Assembly: GCA_030248215.1 (NCBI GenBank)
Contig: JASANG010003745.1
Location: 1-64,000 of the forward strand
Origin: Enoplolaimus lenunculus
Lineage: Eukaryota > Nematoda > Enoplea > Enoplida > Thoracostomopsidae
Direction: 5' to 3'
Length of the DNA: 64,000 bases
Below, in pieces: positions 25,839 to 38,288 of the stretch; positions within the stretch are counted from its first letter, which is position 1, and each line of letters opens with the position of its first letter. The position numbers were made by a program, and so were the translations under genes. The notes below the pieces were generated by a model. That model worked only from the letters and a program-made list of their open reading frames with translations. It was not told the origin of the DNA and made no database searches.

Positions 25839-26046
25839 GGCCCACGTATTGAACAGGGCCGGAACAGTAGTATAAGCCCTAAGCCTAAGCCTAAGCCTAA
25901 GCCTAAGCGTATGGATGAGCCTATTCCTAAGCCTAAGCCTAAGCCTAAAGCCTAAGCCTAACCAAAAAATTTGTCTAAAGCTTAAACTGACTCTATTATA
26001 GCCTCTCGAGAAAACGATCCGGCCCTGTTCTATATACACTTGGGCC
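25839..26046. repeat. TTAGGC-core MITE, near-perfect 8-bp TSD
   Basis: Flanks ctttcgat and ttttcgat. Starts GGCCCACGTATTGAACAGGG and ends CCTGTTCTATATACACTTGGGCC-like; the core has two blocks of cctaagcctaagcctaagcc. Internally very close to 22314-22528. Confidence 0.85.
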
Positions 26047-26371
26047 TTTTCGATGTAGTAGATGACTTTTGATGGGGTAGTGGTGTTATGAATACTGACT
26101 CCAAAAAAGCTTCACTGTTCGTTACGTTTACCTCAAAAGCCACTTTAGTCTACGCAGTGAAATTGTGCAAGTTACATTGTCAACCGAGTGTATCAGACGT
26201 TTGAAGTATTTTTAGCGTAGTATTTATGGGTTGTAATTATCTGCTTAATGTATTTGACCACGAACAATATTAACCAAAGATAGCATTTAACCTGTCATTT
26301 TGAAACAGAAACCGGTGTATAATCAAAATTCCCAGGTCGCCCTTCAGGCAAGTATTGCATAAAACAACTGT

Positions 26372-26553
26372 TGTACAGAACACGACCGTACTGCACTATA
26401 AACATATTTTTAAGCCTAAACCTAAGTGTAAGAATGAGATTATACATATGCCTATGCTTGAGCCTAAATCTAAGGTAAAAATTCGTCTAGAGCTTATGCT
26501 TACTCTATTACAGTCCCGCCGAAAAACGTTGCGCTCTTATCTTTGCATGGGCC
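26372..26553. repeat. TTAGGC-core MITE, decayed
   Basis: Keeps aagcctaaacctaagtgtaag, tgcttactctattacagtc and the right end ctttgcatgggcc. Confidence 0.65.
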
Positions 26554-27064
26554 AAAGAAAAGCTATGAATGTTCCTAAATCAGTACACGATGGTATGCAC
26601 AGGAATATCCTAGCGGGGTAAGAAATGTTTGACGTGCGCGGGCTCGTGGGTAAATACTATCTACACTGGGATAAAAAATTTAATTATTACCAGCCTAATG
26701 TATATATATTAACGAAGTCAAACTCGGTAGTCCGAATAATAAGTAACTAAACCAGAAAAAGGCATGTTTTGCGTCATTTGAACGAGATTTTTTAGGTTTC
26801 AAAGAAATGTTTCGGGACATTCCACAATGACCGCATTGCCAAAACTGCTATCACCACTTAAGCTATTAAGGTTAGGCTCAATATCTCATGTCAATCATCG
26901 GGAGCTCAAACAGCTTTTCTGGTTAGATAAGCCATAGCGAAACAGAATACTCAAATTTATCATGTCTTACCTTAGACACGATGTGTTTTTGGTCAAGACT
27001 CAATTTTAATTATTTGACAAGTACGGTAGCTTTTTTCAGCTGTAAAATACCCGATATCAATTTT

Positions 27065-27300
27065 ACGCTGTTGCCGCAGCCAGAGGAGGTTGGGACAGCT
27101 GAACACACCTAGAAAACTTTTCGCCTTGTCTATAAAATTTTCAAAATTGTTTGTAAGTCATCAAAAATCCTTGTATGCCAATCCTGGAAAAAAGTTATCG
27201 ATAGTCCTTGTATGCCCCTTGTGAAAAAAGTCATTGAAAGTACTTGTATGCCCCTCCTGAAAATTTTTTTAGCTCCCCTAGAAAAGTGAGCTGGCTCCGG
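27065..27300. repeat. CCCGTAGCCAG-type MITE with internal duplication
   Basis: Inverted orientation; ends tgccgcagccagaggagg and agtgagctggctccgggc. Three direct units of about 45 bp around tccttgtatgccccttgtg are expanded inside. Confidence 0.5.
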
Positions 27301-27971
27301 GCGGGTTTTACTCTGCAGTCTAATGCACCAGATATCGAATTAAGGAATTATTATTTACATTTGTTTGTTTAAAGAATATGGTTGCATCTTGAAGACCATT
27401 TTTACAATACTTCACAGGTTTAAATTCATATTAATTCAAGCAGATTTAATGGTTGAGGGTCGCTTTGCGCGAAAACCGTTTTTAGTACTGTTTGGAATTA
27501 GACACTTTTTTAAAATTGTTTAGCGCAAAAGCCCATTAAAAGCTGAAGCGAACCTGTCGCCAGCAGTGGTAACTGTAGGACATTAGTCCCTGCTGAAGAA
27601 AATCAGGCCCCCTTTAAGCGAAATTGTAGCAACGCTTTTGGGTGCAAATCGTCAACATGCTTGAGTCAAGATTGTCTTGATTTCCCTGGGAATGTTGCTC
27701 TGGCAACGGGTCAGATTTAAAAGCAATGGTTACACTGTAGTCTTGATAGATTTAAGTACAAATAAATTGCGAAAATTGCAATAAAGACAAATACCTGGCA
27801 TGAATTAGTACAAATTCTAGAAACCACTGATTCATAAAAACCATGAAATCATCGCAAAGACCAATGTTGAGACGTAGCTTTTAACTTTACAGTTCAAATT
27901 GATCCTCAGAACTCGAAGCCTGCTCATTACTCACGACCTCTTGGTTTGTTAGCTCATTGACGTTTAGGTTA

Positions 27972-28221
27972 TACACACAAAAAAGTATTTCTGAATTCAT
28001 TCAGAAAAGTATTTTTCATTGCAACTCTGACAATTTTTTCTGACATTTTAGACAATTTTTCAAAAAATAATGGGAAAACGTTTATTTTCAGACTTTATTT
28101 CAAAACTTTTCTGAAATCTTTTCTGTTATAACAGAAATACTTTTCAAGTGCACCTTGCTAATTATATTTCTCAAATGTAAGAAATATTTTCTTAAATATC
28201 AGAAATATTATTTTGAGTGTA
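27972..28221. repeat. foldback MITE with CAAAA..ATTTCTGAA ends
   Basis: Ends acacacaaaaaagtatttctg and cagaaatattattttgagtgt are inverted. An inner pair ttcagaaaagtatttttc / cagaaatacttttcaag forms a second hairpin. Confidence 0.6.
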
Positions 28222-28257
28222 GATTGTGCGAGCAACCTAAGTCATAACGACCATATA

Positions 28258-28465
28258 CACTTGAAAAAATGGTGAATCAAATTGACTCTCCGAAATAGGC
28301 TCTACGGGACTATACAAACTGAGTCAACTTCGATTACGCCGGAATGAAATTTGACTCACTGAGTCGTACGTTTGACTCTGTCGGAGTGGAATCTGACTCA
28401 ATTTGTGTAGTCCCGTAGAGCCTATTTCGGACAGAGTCAATTTGACTCACCATTTTTGCAGTGCA
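28258..28465. repeat. GAGTCAAATTTGACTC palindromic MITE
   Basis: Inverted ends cacttgaaaaaatggtg and caccatttttgcagtg; internal ctccgaaataggctctacgg pairs with its complement ccgtagagcctatttcgg. Flanks both contain catata. Other copies: 30310-30450, 48069-48224, 57276-57495. Confidence 0.8.
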
Positions 28466-29007
28466 TATATATTGGTATATAAGTATACTCATTGCGTATA
28501 AAGCATCTTTTAAACTTCTTTACTTTCAATATAATTATTTGCGCAAACTTTCTTTGAAAGTATCGTAATGGCGTGGCGTGCAGGCTTTTTTTAAAACTTC
28601 AGACATTTAAACCAGGAAGCGATTTGATAAATGTTTATCAATTTGTTTTCAAATTTAATTGTCTCAGCCGTACGGAGACATGCTTGCTGTGTGTTTCTTG
28701 AACAGACATCTAAGTAGGTTGTGTTCAGAAAAGTCGTTTGATTTTTCCTCAAAGTAAATTTAGCACGTCGAAGGGTATTGAAACCTTTTTGGAATAAAGA
28801 GAATTAAGCATTTTCGTTAGCATATATAATGTGTTTGCGGTTTGTTATCCAAATTGTAGGTAACAAATTTTGTTGCTATACTTTGAAACGCTTCAACTGT
28901 TGGTATATCTACCCGCGTCAGAAATTTCTTACAAGGGCCGCATTTACTCGCGGATCGCGTGAAACCCATGACTCGAGTAGACAAATACCGCTGAATTTGG
29001 AATTGTA

Positions 29008-29214
29008 ATGACTCGGGATATTTTTAAGGCGTTTATCGGCAGCACCGTTCAATTATGCTCATATAACTCTGTCCTTTTGACGCGGAAATGCTCTCAGCCC
29101 TCAGGTTCTTGCGAAGATTTTTGTGAAGAATTTGGTTCTGCAAAAACGCGTAATATTTTAAAAAATCGTTATGCTTTTGCGTGCACAGCTAATGAAAAGT
29201 TGTGTTGCTCATAG
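29008..29214 (+). CDS. candidate cysteine-rich peptide exon, beta-defensin-like spacing
   Basis: Open frame of 68 codons from ATG 29008 to TAG (in-frame stop 27 bases upstream). The C-terminal 40 residues have six cysteines spaced C-X6-C-X3-C-X19-C-X6-CC, then Ser and stop. Beta- and big-defensins use C-X6-C-X3-C-X(9-14)-C-X(4-7)-CC, so the order fits but the third loop is longer. The region holds none of the repeats that fill the surroundings. No signal peptide is encoded in this frame, so a real gene would need an upstream exon, which I could not find. It could be a chance frame. Confidence 0.3.
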   Translation: MTRDIFKAFIGSTVQLCSYNSVLLTRKCSQPSGSCEDFCEEFGSAKTRNILKNRYAFACTANEKLCCS

Positions 29215-30309
29215 TATACTCTATGCCGGAAAAGTGGTTAATTGTACCTATCGCACGATTATTTTTTAGCTAATAATCACTGAATTATATACCAGACTGG
29301 TTTTTGTCATTAATATTGAATAGACACTTAATTTTTAGAAACATTTAGCGAAACTATTACAACGCAATGTACCGTTATAGAACGCAGCCACGGTATTGGG
29401 CAAATGTGTCCTAATTAAACAACGGCAAAATGTGTTTAGACTCTGGTACAAACTGAGAATAATTCTACAGTCTGTATAATTGTCTAATTTCTTGTCGGTT
29501 TATAAATTTGAAGGGCGCACACACGTGTTATTGCTTGTCCGTAATAAAATTTACAAGGGGTACTCGTGTTGTTTTATCACTTGTCACGTTATGAATTTAG
29601 AGGAAGCATACCCGCCAGCGATGCATATTTAATTATCCTATACTAATCGCCAAAATGCTCAACCGGAGTAGTACGTTACAACCAAGCATAGGCGCAATAA
29701 GCTCTAGTATTTGCTTTTTACCTTAACAACTTTGCTCGCTATGCAAAGAGCAAGACGTAGAAGTATTAAGATCACTTTTCATGGCCCCTCCCAGGGCTCT
29801 ATCGGTAACCCCTGTCTATCGCAAGGTTTTATAATTCATTGCTGTACGCCGCATTTTGTCTAAAAATCGACAATTTTTAAGTTCCGTATTTTAAAAAACA
29901 ACAACACAGTTCGCTTTGATGCGTGAAGATGCAAAAGTTAAAAATTGATAGTAAAATTTAAACTGACCCTAAGATTCGTCCCTGGGCATTAATTTACGTC
30001 TATTTGACCATTTCACTGAACGAAAACTTGTTCGAACTGTTTGAAATGGTCTTTGGCGAAAAAGTCATTTTCAGTTTAAATTTGAACCGATTGAACGTTT
30101 CATTGTAAAGCCAAAACCGAATCTGGGGGCCATCAAAGAATACCAGGCCAATGTAAATGGCGCGGGCGCAGCAAGGTGGTGTCTTGTACCTGAACTTTAT
30201 ACGTTGAAAATTTTATAAAAGTTGTCAAAAATATAATAGCGAATTTTGGTTAAAATTTCAATCAACGAATTGACCGTATATATAAAAACAAAAGCCGCTT
30301 TCTGGCTGC

Positions 30310-30450
30310 TCTCTCCGAAATAAGCTTTCCTGACCACACAAACTGACTACAAATTCGACTCCGCCAGAGTCAAATTCGATTCACTGAATCGCTCAGTGAG
30401 TCGAATTTGACTCTCGCGGAGTTGAATTAGTATTTACTGGCAGCATCGTT
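30310..30450. repeat. GAGTCAAATTTGACTC MITE, ends lost
   Basis: Contains ctctctccgaaataagc, cgactccgccagagtcaaat and gtgagtcgaatttgactc, but lacks the CACTGCAAAA termini. Confidence 0.65.
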
Positions 30451-31337
30451 TCACATTTTTATTCATTTTGTATAAAAATTTAGCTTACGCCCAGTCATAA
30501 TTTTAATAATTGACCCGTTATTACTGTCGCTGTCAAGTATTTATGCGAACAGGTTATCATCATAGTCTTCTTGATATCTCTGGTATAAAACCTGCCGGAT
30601 TCGATAATTCAGCCTATGCTATCGTGTTTTGTTTGATATTTAATTCCACGGTATATCTAGAAATTTACCGGTTCTTTTTAATATTTTTGAACTAATTTTA
30701 AACTGTAATATGTGAAATATATTTAACATATTTCACATTCAGTTATCTGCATTTAACTCCAGAATGTTAGTATTAAAAATGTAGGGTGTAAACGGATAGT
30801 TAAAAATAACGAAAACAGAAACGGATACTGATCAAAATAACAGAAACGGATATTCGATCCTTGTAACAAGTACAATGAACAAAAACATGCCAAAATATCC
30901 AATTATTCTATTATTAACACAAGCCCACACTGATTTGCAGAATGTAAAACGCAGAAATATGCATTGATATACAAACTATTTTATAGCTAGTTAATTAGAT
31001 ATTTGGCGTTCTCACAGCACGTAAGTGAACCCGGCGCCCGTGAACCAATACAATGTGCCGAGATTGCTTTGATCCAGAGCGCTCGTGCCTGTCGTCTTGT
31101 TTAAATTCAATTTGACGCACGAATACAAAACCCACCTTGCACTGCGCAGCGTTGTGTTTTTTACTGAATATTACTATTTTATTTTAGCGATTTTATAAAA
31201 AAAGTTTAGGTTTTTTGGGAAAACTCTTCAAATTTAACTTTGAATTCTACTAAAACGGCAGAATTCAATTATAAATTGCATGACTTTAAATGTTCGGTTT
31301 ATTTTCTAAAACGACAATAGGCGAAGCGATAAAACTA

Positions 31338-31788
31338 CTATTGTAGTGACCCGAATATGTGAGACGGGAGCAATAAGAGGTGGTCTTTATTTTGAGTCGC
31401 AATCTACAGGAGTCTGTATCCTTAATAAGAGTGCGTAAGCGGAATGAGTCCCTGAGTCCTAATCAGAGTCCATAATGTCAATTATTTTTATAATTGTAGT
31501 GCATAAATGACTTCAGGACCAAATAATGTTGAGTTCGAAACTTTGAAGTATACCTGAGTTTTGAAAGTACATTCTTAAGTATAACCTTGCATTATCAATC
31601 ACGCATTTGATACAAGACTAATAATTGCTTAATTCAACGAATAGTTTCAATAAAGGATATATCAGTAACGAAGGGCGGTGGAGGGCGGGTTAAAAATGAA
31701 TATTAACAGCCCGCAACCTAATAACAGGGGGTATCCTCGGGAAAGGCCAAATAAATATGAGCCCCCCTCTTATACGGGTCAGTACAGC
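31338..31788. repeat. TA-flanked MITE, full-length (~450 bp)
   Basis: Starts attgtagtgacccgaatatg and ends ttatacgggtcagtacag. Same orientation and internal blocks as 15185-15637, including aacgaagggcggtggagggc. Confidence 0.82.
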
Positions 31789-31998
31789 ATTGTTTGGGCA
31801 TCACGACAATTCGTCGTCCAACACTTCGTCGACCGACCACTTGCAATCTGGAATTTTATTGACTGTACAATTCGGTGCCCATCAGAATACTGTACGCTTA
31901 GGATTAGGCTTAGGTATACGCTCAGAAGTATGTTTTGATTTATTAATAGGCCTTAGCACACTATTGGGCGACAAGTCGTCGTACGACAAGTTTTCATA
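31783..31998. repeat. GACAAATTGTCG-type MITE carrying TTAGGC units
   Basis: Starts cagcattgtttgggcatc and ends gggcgacaagtcgtcgtacg; internal gtcgaccgaccacttg. Its centre has cttaggattaggcttagg, the same hexamer as the 8-bp-TSD MITE family although the ends are unrelated. Confidence 0.65.
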
Positions 31999-32093
31999 GA
32001 TTCATTCCTTTGATTGCGGTTTGATAAAAAATTGTATAGAGTTGAAGTCAATAAGTTTTGCCTGTATGCGAACGATAGAGCTATTGGTTAATC

Positions 32094-32295
32094 GGCCCAT
32101 GCATAGAATAGGACCGGAACGTTTTCCGACGGGACAGTAATAGAGTAAGCTTAAGCTTTAGACTAATTTTTTTGCTCAGGCTTAGGCTTAGGCTTAGGTT
32201 TAGGTATAGTCTCATTCTTACGCTTTGGCTTAGGCTTGGCTTAGGCATTGCAGTAAGCTTATACTACTGTTCCGGCACTGTTCTGTACATTGGTC
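32094..32295. repeat. TTAGGC-core MITE
   Basis: Starts GGCCCATGCATAGAATAGGA and ends CACTGTTCTGTACATTGGTC; flanks ggttaatc and gggtaatg share six of eight bases. Core has four TTAGGC. Confidence 0.82.
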
Positions 32296-32467
32296 GGGTA
32301 ATGCGTATATTTTCTTCTGCTCTTCAAGGATGTCATCGGGTACCTGGGAACCCCCAGTAAAAGTAAACCCATGCACCATGCATGTTCAAAGCAATTTTAC
32401 ACTTTTTGACTTTGACAATGAGATAAATTTGGGTTCCCAAAACTCGAATCGCGCATCCGCTTATTTT

Positions 32468-32612
32468 GGTCCACGTAAAGAACAGTGATGGACCGTATAT
32501 CCGTGGACTTCAACAGAGTCAGCTGATGCTTTTATACTAATGGTATTTTGCTTATGTTTAGGCTTAACTTTAGGCTTACGCTTAGTCTTAGAAACATTCT
32601 TATACTTGGCCT
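32468..32612. repeat. TTAGGC-core MITE, right end lost
   Basis: Left end ggtccacgtaaagaacag; core gcttatgtttaggcttaac and ttaggcttacgcttag; stops after cattcttatacttgg. Confidence 0.6.
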
Positions 32613-34070
32613 GCTACTCGTTATTATAAAGCGGTATTGACGGTTTTGACGAAGCAAACTGTTCAGATACTTTTTATTTTGTTTAAACTTTTGAACTCAA
32701 CCGAAAAAACTGCAACAAGTTGTAGGGCCAATATCTTTTAGACCACATCCTGGATTGGAACCGTTATCAGGTCTGTAACAACACGGGGGACACCGAGAAG
32801 GCGTCATCCAATTTGCAGACACCATCATTTTATATACGAAAAAATTCAGCATCCTTAAACGGTTTGTACTTTTGAAAATAGTTTTGCTGTGTCCGCTGTA
32901 AATCTTGTTGTCTCCCCGTATTAACAATTCCTGTTCGCTGAACTGACCCTTAAACAAAGATCGCATCCATTAAGGCACCATCCGGGGCCCACAAAGCAAT
33001 TTAACGTCTGTTTGCATAGTTTTAAAACCTTGTGGTTCCGTCGGCGCAGGATATTCGTTTTCATTTGGGCACTATTTTGTTCGGCTACCATCACCACAAA
33101 AAAGCCCCATTTTCAATGCTTGTTTTGGTTCCAATTTTTATTGCCAAACGCTAATTTTTTTGCGAAGCTGAGAGACCCCCGCTTGGTTTTTAACAGCCCC
33201 GCAACTTGGAATTATTAGTTCAAGGCCAAGGGGGTGGGGGGCAAAATATTCCTCCTGGTTGGTAAGAAAAATTTATCTGACGAAAACTTCGTTTAACCCT
33301 GTGTCAAGTTTTGGTCAGGGAAAGCGAAGATGTCCAGTAAGGAAGCTGCGCTTCCGTCTTGCCTCCCCCGTAGTTGTGGGTTTGATTGTTGAGGCTTAAT
33401 TTTTAGGGACAACCGGCGGCTAGTTTTTAACCGTTTAAAACATAAAAAAGCGGTTGCACTTTGTTGCACCATTTAGAAACAGTTGGGGCATTCCGTTTAT
33501 GGTGAGCTTAAAGATGAATCTTCCATTTAATCTTTTGCAGTTTTTAAAGGTTTGTTTAAAGACAATTTAGAATACATGAAATATATTTCAACTGTTCGAT
33601 TTTAAACTTCAAACAACGCCGTAGCCATGATTTTATTTCCGAAGGATATTTAACTGTATTTTAGAGGATCCTTGATCCCACATATATCTTTTAGGGTGTC
33701 CATGGACGTCTTTGAATTTTCGTGCCGGTGATGTGGCATGTTTATCTCCAATATTTTTCTTTCGCCGCATTTTCTGCGGTTTTCATATTCTTCCTCTCGG
33801 CCTTGTTTTTTGGACTCTTAGCACATGGAAAATCGTATATATTTTTGCGTCCTTAACTCATGGTAGCATGGCTTATCTTAAAAGTTTTCTAGTTCTTTAT
33901 CGTTACCTACCGATCCTACAAAAGTTTTTATATGTACGTGTATGTTTCAAAGATCAACGAACATTTCATTACTTTTGTGGGGAAAAGTTGGCTTTTAAGC
34001 TGGCGGCATGTTGCAGTAGTTCAAAGCAGACGAAGACGAACCAAACCAACGCAATTTCTTTAAGATAACG

Positions 34071-34277
34071 GGCCAATGTAAAGAACAGGGGCGGAACAGT
34101 ATTATAAGCATATTCCGAAGCCTGATCCTAAGCCTAAGCCTAAGCGTAACAATGATCATATTCCTAAGCCTAATCCTAAGCGTAAGCCTAAGCCAAGCAA
34201 AAAAATAGTCTAAAGCTTAAACTTACTCTTTTCTAGTCCTACAGGAAAAAGTTCCGCCGCTGACCTTTACATGAGCC
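34071..34277. repeat. TTAGGC-core MITE, near-perfect 8-bp TSD
   Basis: Flanks agataacg and tgataacg. Starts GGCCAATGTAAAGAACAGGG and ends GCTGACCTTTACATGAGCC; two blocks of cctaagcctaagcctaagcg. Confidence 0.87.
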
Positions 34278-34399
34278 TGATAACGTAATCGAATCAGTTT
34301 CTGTAACGGGTTCAACCAATGCTACTTGTCTTAAACCAAACACCAAGAGCTGAAATACATAGAGGCAATCGTCTTCGAGTTGCATGTTCTGTGCTAATT

Positions 34400-34535
34400 A
34401 AGGTTGCGCTATACTTTACTATGTCGAACCCCACCGCGCACCGCCAGACGACGCTATGCGTTGCTAACAAATGTATAGCCGAAATCTATTTGGTTGCGTG
34501 GGGCAGGGTCCGGCATAAGTATAGCGCAACCCTTA
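34400..34535. repeat. MITE with GGTTGCGCTATACTT ends
   Basis: Starts aaggttgcgctatactt and ends aagtatagcgcaaccctt, a near-perfect 17-bp inverted repeat. Related ends occur at 48916-49384 and 62472-62625. Confidence 0.75.
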
Positions 34536-35298
34536 CTTTGATAGTAATCATTTTGAGTCTGACGAACCTAGTTTGAGAGCTACGAGTTAAAAGAAGTGCT
34601 TAAGCAACAAAAACTATCGTACTGAAACTGTAGAAACCAACACTGAATTTCAGATACCCAGAAGTAAAGAAATGTTACATACACATCACTTGTTTGATGA
34701 GACTAAATTTAAAACTGCGCTGTGATATTTGGTTAAGATTTGGTTCGGGTACCGGTTAAAAATTCACCAACCGATTCCGGTTGCGGCGTCCTGTATTGCG
34801 ACATCCGGTTTTAAACCTGGTCGAAAAAAGAGAAAATGTGGCAAGAAGAAAATATTGATTGACACTGGCGCCCAGCTACTGGACAGTCCTGAATTTCAGA
34901 GAACATAAACGCTCATTACCTTAGTTTGTAGTGTTAATATGGCAGTTCGAACGATTGGCGATTTATAATAGTGCAAAAATAGCTTGTGAGGAAAACAAGC
35001 TTGACGCTAAACACAAATTTAGCGCTAAATATTAGCACAAAGTTTTGGGGCAGTGATCTATGTTAAAAACGCCTAGACCTGGGTGCGCTCGCCTTTTGAT
35101 CTTCCAGCGCGTGTGCATACTTATAACCGTAAGCTAATCTTATGATAGTGCCTTTGTTCTACAAACACGAATGTACTTTGAATAATTTTCAAGCTAAGCG
35201 GTTTACTTTCTGTTGTAATTTTAGGTTTGTTCTTTTGTAAAATTAAAAGGCAAACCTGTTTCAAATATTTTAAACTAATCAGGATTCTTAGAATAGTG

Positions 35299-35500
35299 GG
35301 CCAATGGATATCACATGGCGGTTACAGTAGTATAAAAACATATTTCTACGTCTAAGCCTAAACCTAAGCCTAAGCGTAACACGATGACTTTATTTTACCT
35401 AAGTATAAACCTAAGCATAATCAAAAATTCGTCCAAAGCTTTCAGTTTACTGTGTTGCAGTCCGACAGAAAAACGTTCATCCCCTGATCTTTACATGAAC
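35299..35500. repeat. TTAGGC-core MITE, decayed
   Basis: Starts gggccaatggatatcac and ends ctgatctttacatgaac; core tctaagcctaaacctaagcc. Confidence 0.72.
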
Positions 35501-36169
35501 TGAATATTAAAATACTTGCATTAGCTACGTTTTAAGATTGCAAAATCTCAAAAACCTCAAAATTGTCATCCCACGGTAAAAAAATTTGGTTCCGTCAACG
35601 ATAATTGAGAAAAATCTGCAATTTATGCACTAATAAGTGCCACAGTCATTTGAGGATACCGTCTCTTGTGAGTTAACAGTCACAACTTGTGCTCTCAATT
35701 ATGCATCAGTAAATTATTTATGCTAAATTTGCTTGTTATCTTCTTTCTGCCTTTATAATGAGCGTTATTAAAGATTTTGTTTCTTTTAAGCTATTACGCG
35801 TTTTTAAAGCTAATTATTAGTCGAAGACTGTTCGCTGATTGCGCTGTAGTTCGTAAAATTAATACATTGAAAAGCATTTTTTAATATTAATTCGATAGCT
35901 AACAGATTATCAACCAAATAAATGTAAATTTAAAAGATTCTAATAAATCTGGATTGGCTTTGATAAATTTAATTTATTTTACTTAAATTTCAACGAATGA
36001 TCTTTGTACACAGTTACTAGACACAGTTTTTCAAAAATTTTAAAATTTTGACAGCATAACTCAGGTTTTGTGCTGAATAAAATAATTTTTCTGTTTAAGT
36101 TTTCGTCTTGTAAAAGTTCAAGTTCTGCTCATTAAATTTAACCATCCTATTTAACCTCATACCAGTTTG

Positions 36170-36315
36170 AACCGTAACAGTAATTACTATGATCAATTCC
36201 AAAGTTTAAGCCTAACCTTAAACCTAAGCAAAAAAAAGTTAGTCTAAAGCTTAAAGCTAATACTCTATTGTCGTCCGCAGAAAAACGACCCACCCCTAAT
36301 CTTTAGTTACATGGC
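36170..36315. repeat. TTAGGC-core MITE, truncated left
   Basis: Has gtttaagcctaaccttaaacc, agtctaaagcttaaagc, actctattgtcgtccgc and ends ttagttacatggc. Confidence 0.62.
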
Positions 36316-36576
36316 TTCAATTTGTGTTTTGTTATACCTTTAAAAACAATGTTTATACTATAACCGTTTGTTGCGGTACAATTTTTCCTTAAAATCACAC
36401 CGTGTGTGCTTAGCTTCATTTTCGCTGAAAATAAGAATTGTTTCCTGAATAAATCAACAAAACATACATCCAAATGCGCATCGATTTATCCTGATTAAAA
36501 CCAGATGCCATACAACTTATCTGCCACCCGGTATTGTTTTAATGCTGCAGTAGTAATATTTTCTGTTTTCAAATAG

Positions 36577-36976
36577 TTTCAGGGGTCAGAATTTTGTTTC
36601 GTTTCAGGGGTCAGAATTTTGTTTCGTTTCAGGGATCAGAATTTTGTTTCGTCTCAGGGGTCAGAATTTTGTTTCGTTTCAGGGATCAGAATTTTGTTTC
36701 GTTTCAGGGATCAGAATTTTGTTTCGTCTCAGGGGTCAGAATTTTGTTTCGTCTCAGGGGTCAGAATTTTGTTTCGTTTCAGGGATCAGAATTTTGTTTC
36801 GTCTCAGGGGTCAGAATTTTGTTTCGTTTCAGGGATCAGAATTTTGTTTCGTTTCAGGGATCAGAATTTTGTTTCGTTTCAGGGATCAGAATTTTGTTTC
36901 GTTTCAGGGATCAGAATTTTGTTTCGTTTCAGGGATCAGAATTTTGTTTCGCTTCAGGGGTCACAATTTCGTTTCG
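36577..36976. repeat. tandem array, 25-bp unit x 16
   Basis: Unit is gtttcaggggtcagaattttg plus tttc, with alternation of ggggtc/ggGAtc and of gtttc/gtctc. Because 25 is not a multiple of three and no frame contains a stop, all three forward frames stay open across the array. The resulting 120-odd residue frames are an artefact. Confidence 0.97.
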
Positions 36977-38288
36977 GTAACGCATAAATGTAAACGTTTT
37001 CGCGAACGAGTGTAGCGATCAAGGCAAATGTTACGGCTGAAAAAGCGCTTTTTTCGTCGTCTCTCGATGAATTTTCCGTTTTCAATATACACTTGTCCCC
37101 ATTGTATACACACTTGAATCATTTCAAAGGTGGTTATGATGCGCTAGCTTGAGGGTATACAAACAAGTTCAGTGTATATTTTGACTTTTGCAACTAAGGA
37201 TATTTAGTAGGAAAATACGCAATAGGGTAAATATAGATCGATCCCTTATAAGTAGGAAATGGAATGAAGTATGAAACGCAACACATGAGGGGGGGAAGTG
37301 ATTTAGAAAGTTAGAACGAATTTTGTTAAAAATTTCAACTTTAGGTGCGACGATTTTACTGGCGGTACGCTGAACGCCACATTCCTCATTATTGCCGGCC
37401 TGCAGGTGAATTGTTTAAAAATGGTTTTAATACCATTGACTGTTTTTAGGGCGCCTTCATACAAGTTTAGGGTCCCATCGTATGGTCATCGATGCAACTG
37501 TGGCGAAACAGGATTCGATTTCAATACAATTTAGTCTCGTAAAAGAAAATATAGTTTGACCTTAAAGTAACCTGTTTAAATCTTGTTCAAAGTACTTTTT
37601 CGTCTTTCAAAAAATTTCAACAAAGTTATATCATCTTTATCACTTTTCATGTAAAGGTTTTTTCTTCCGCGAAATCTTGCAACGCATTGAAAGTTCTAAA
37701 AATTATACTTGAAATTTTCGGCTAATATTCGAACATAAACTTCAGTAGCATCGGAACAGTTTTGCTTAATACGTATTAGTTTTTCAATACAGCGTTCGTT
37801 TATGCAAAATCAGTGACGTATATTCCTTTGAGCAAAAACAAAACTGCTCAACTATTTAATTCGCGAAATTAGCACAATTTTTCTAGTTAGAAATTGTTGG
37901 TTCAAATGACTAATGAGGTATAGTTGAAATTGCTTCTAATAGCATGTTTATAACCACGTTGACAGCCAGACCGGTCTTACACAAGCCATGGTCCACGCAA
38001 CAGGAATCAAAACAAACATTTCGCATTTAATAAGATTTAGTGCTAAAATTGCGTTTGGTTTCTCGTTCGCTTTCCAGTCGAACTTTTTTTACAACTTATT
38101 ATATCTCACGGGATTCTTTGTTAGAAATTTCTACATTTTGTACACTGTTACACCCAATATTCAATACAAAGTTCAATAAGGTTAGCTTTGCCAATTTGTA
38201 CGTTAGCAAAACATTTTTCAATGTTTATTATTTATGTGAAAAACTGAATAGATAATTGGATTCAACCGTCAATTTAAATAGGTCAGCG

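Larger units (their letters stand above)
28466..36159. other. gene-poor region with scattered repeats
   Basis: Apart from the Cys-rich candidate at 29008 and the listed repeats, I see nothing supportable in 29215-30309, 30451-31337, 32613-34070 or 35501-36159. A 118-codon frame at 33712-34068 is hydrophobic and A/T-skewed with no family match. Confidence 0.4.

Noticed and set aside
32697-32966. Minus-strand Cys-rich frame (RCPPCCYRPDNG..TTCC)
   Set aside because: No signal peptide, no known cysteine scaffold, and the surrounding sequence is repeat-derived and decayed.
36594-37015. Three overlapping forward frames of 122-128 codons
   Set aside because: They are produced by a 25-bp tandem repeat with no stop in any frame; all three encode the same short peptide period and there is no other coding sign.
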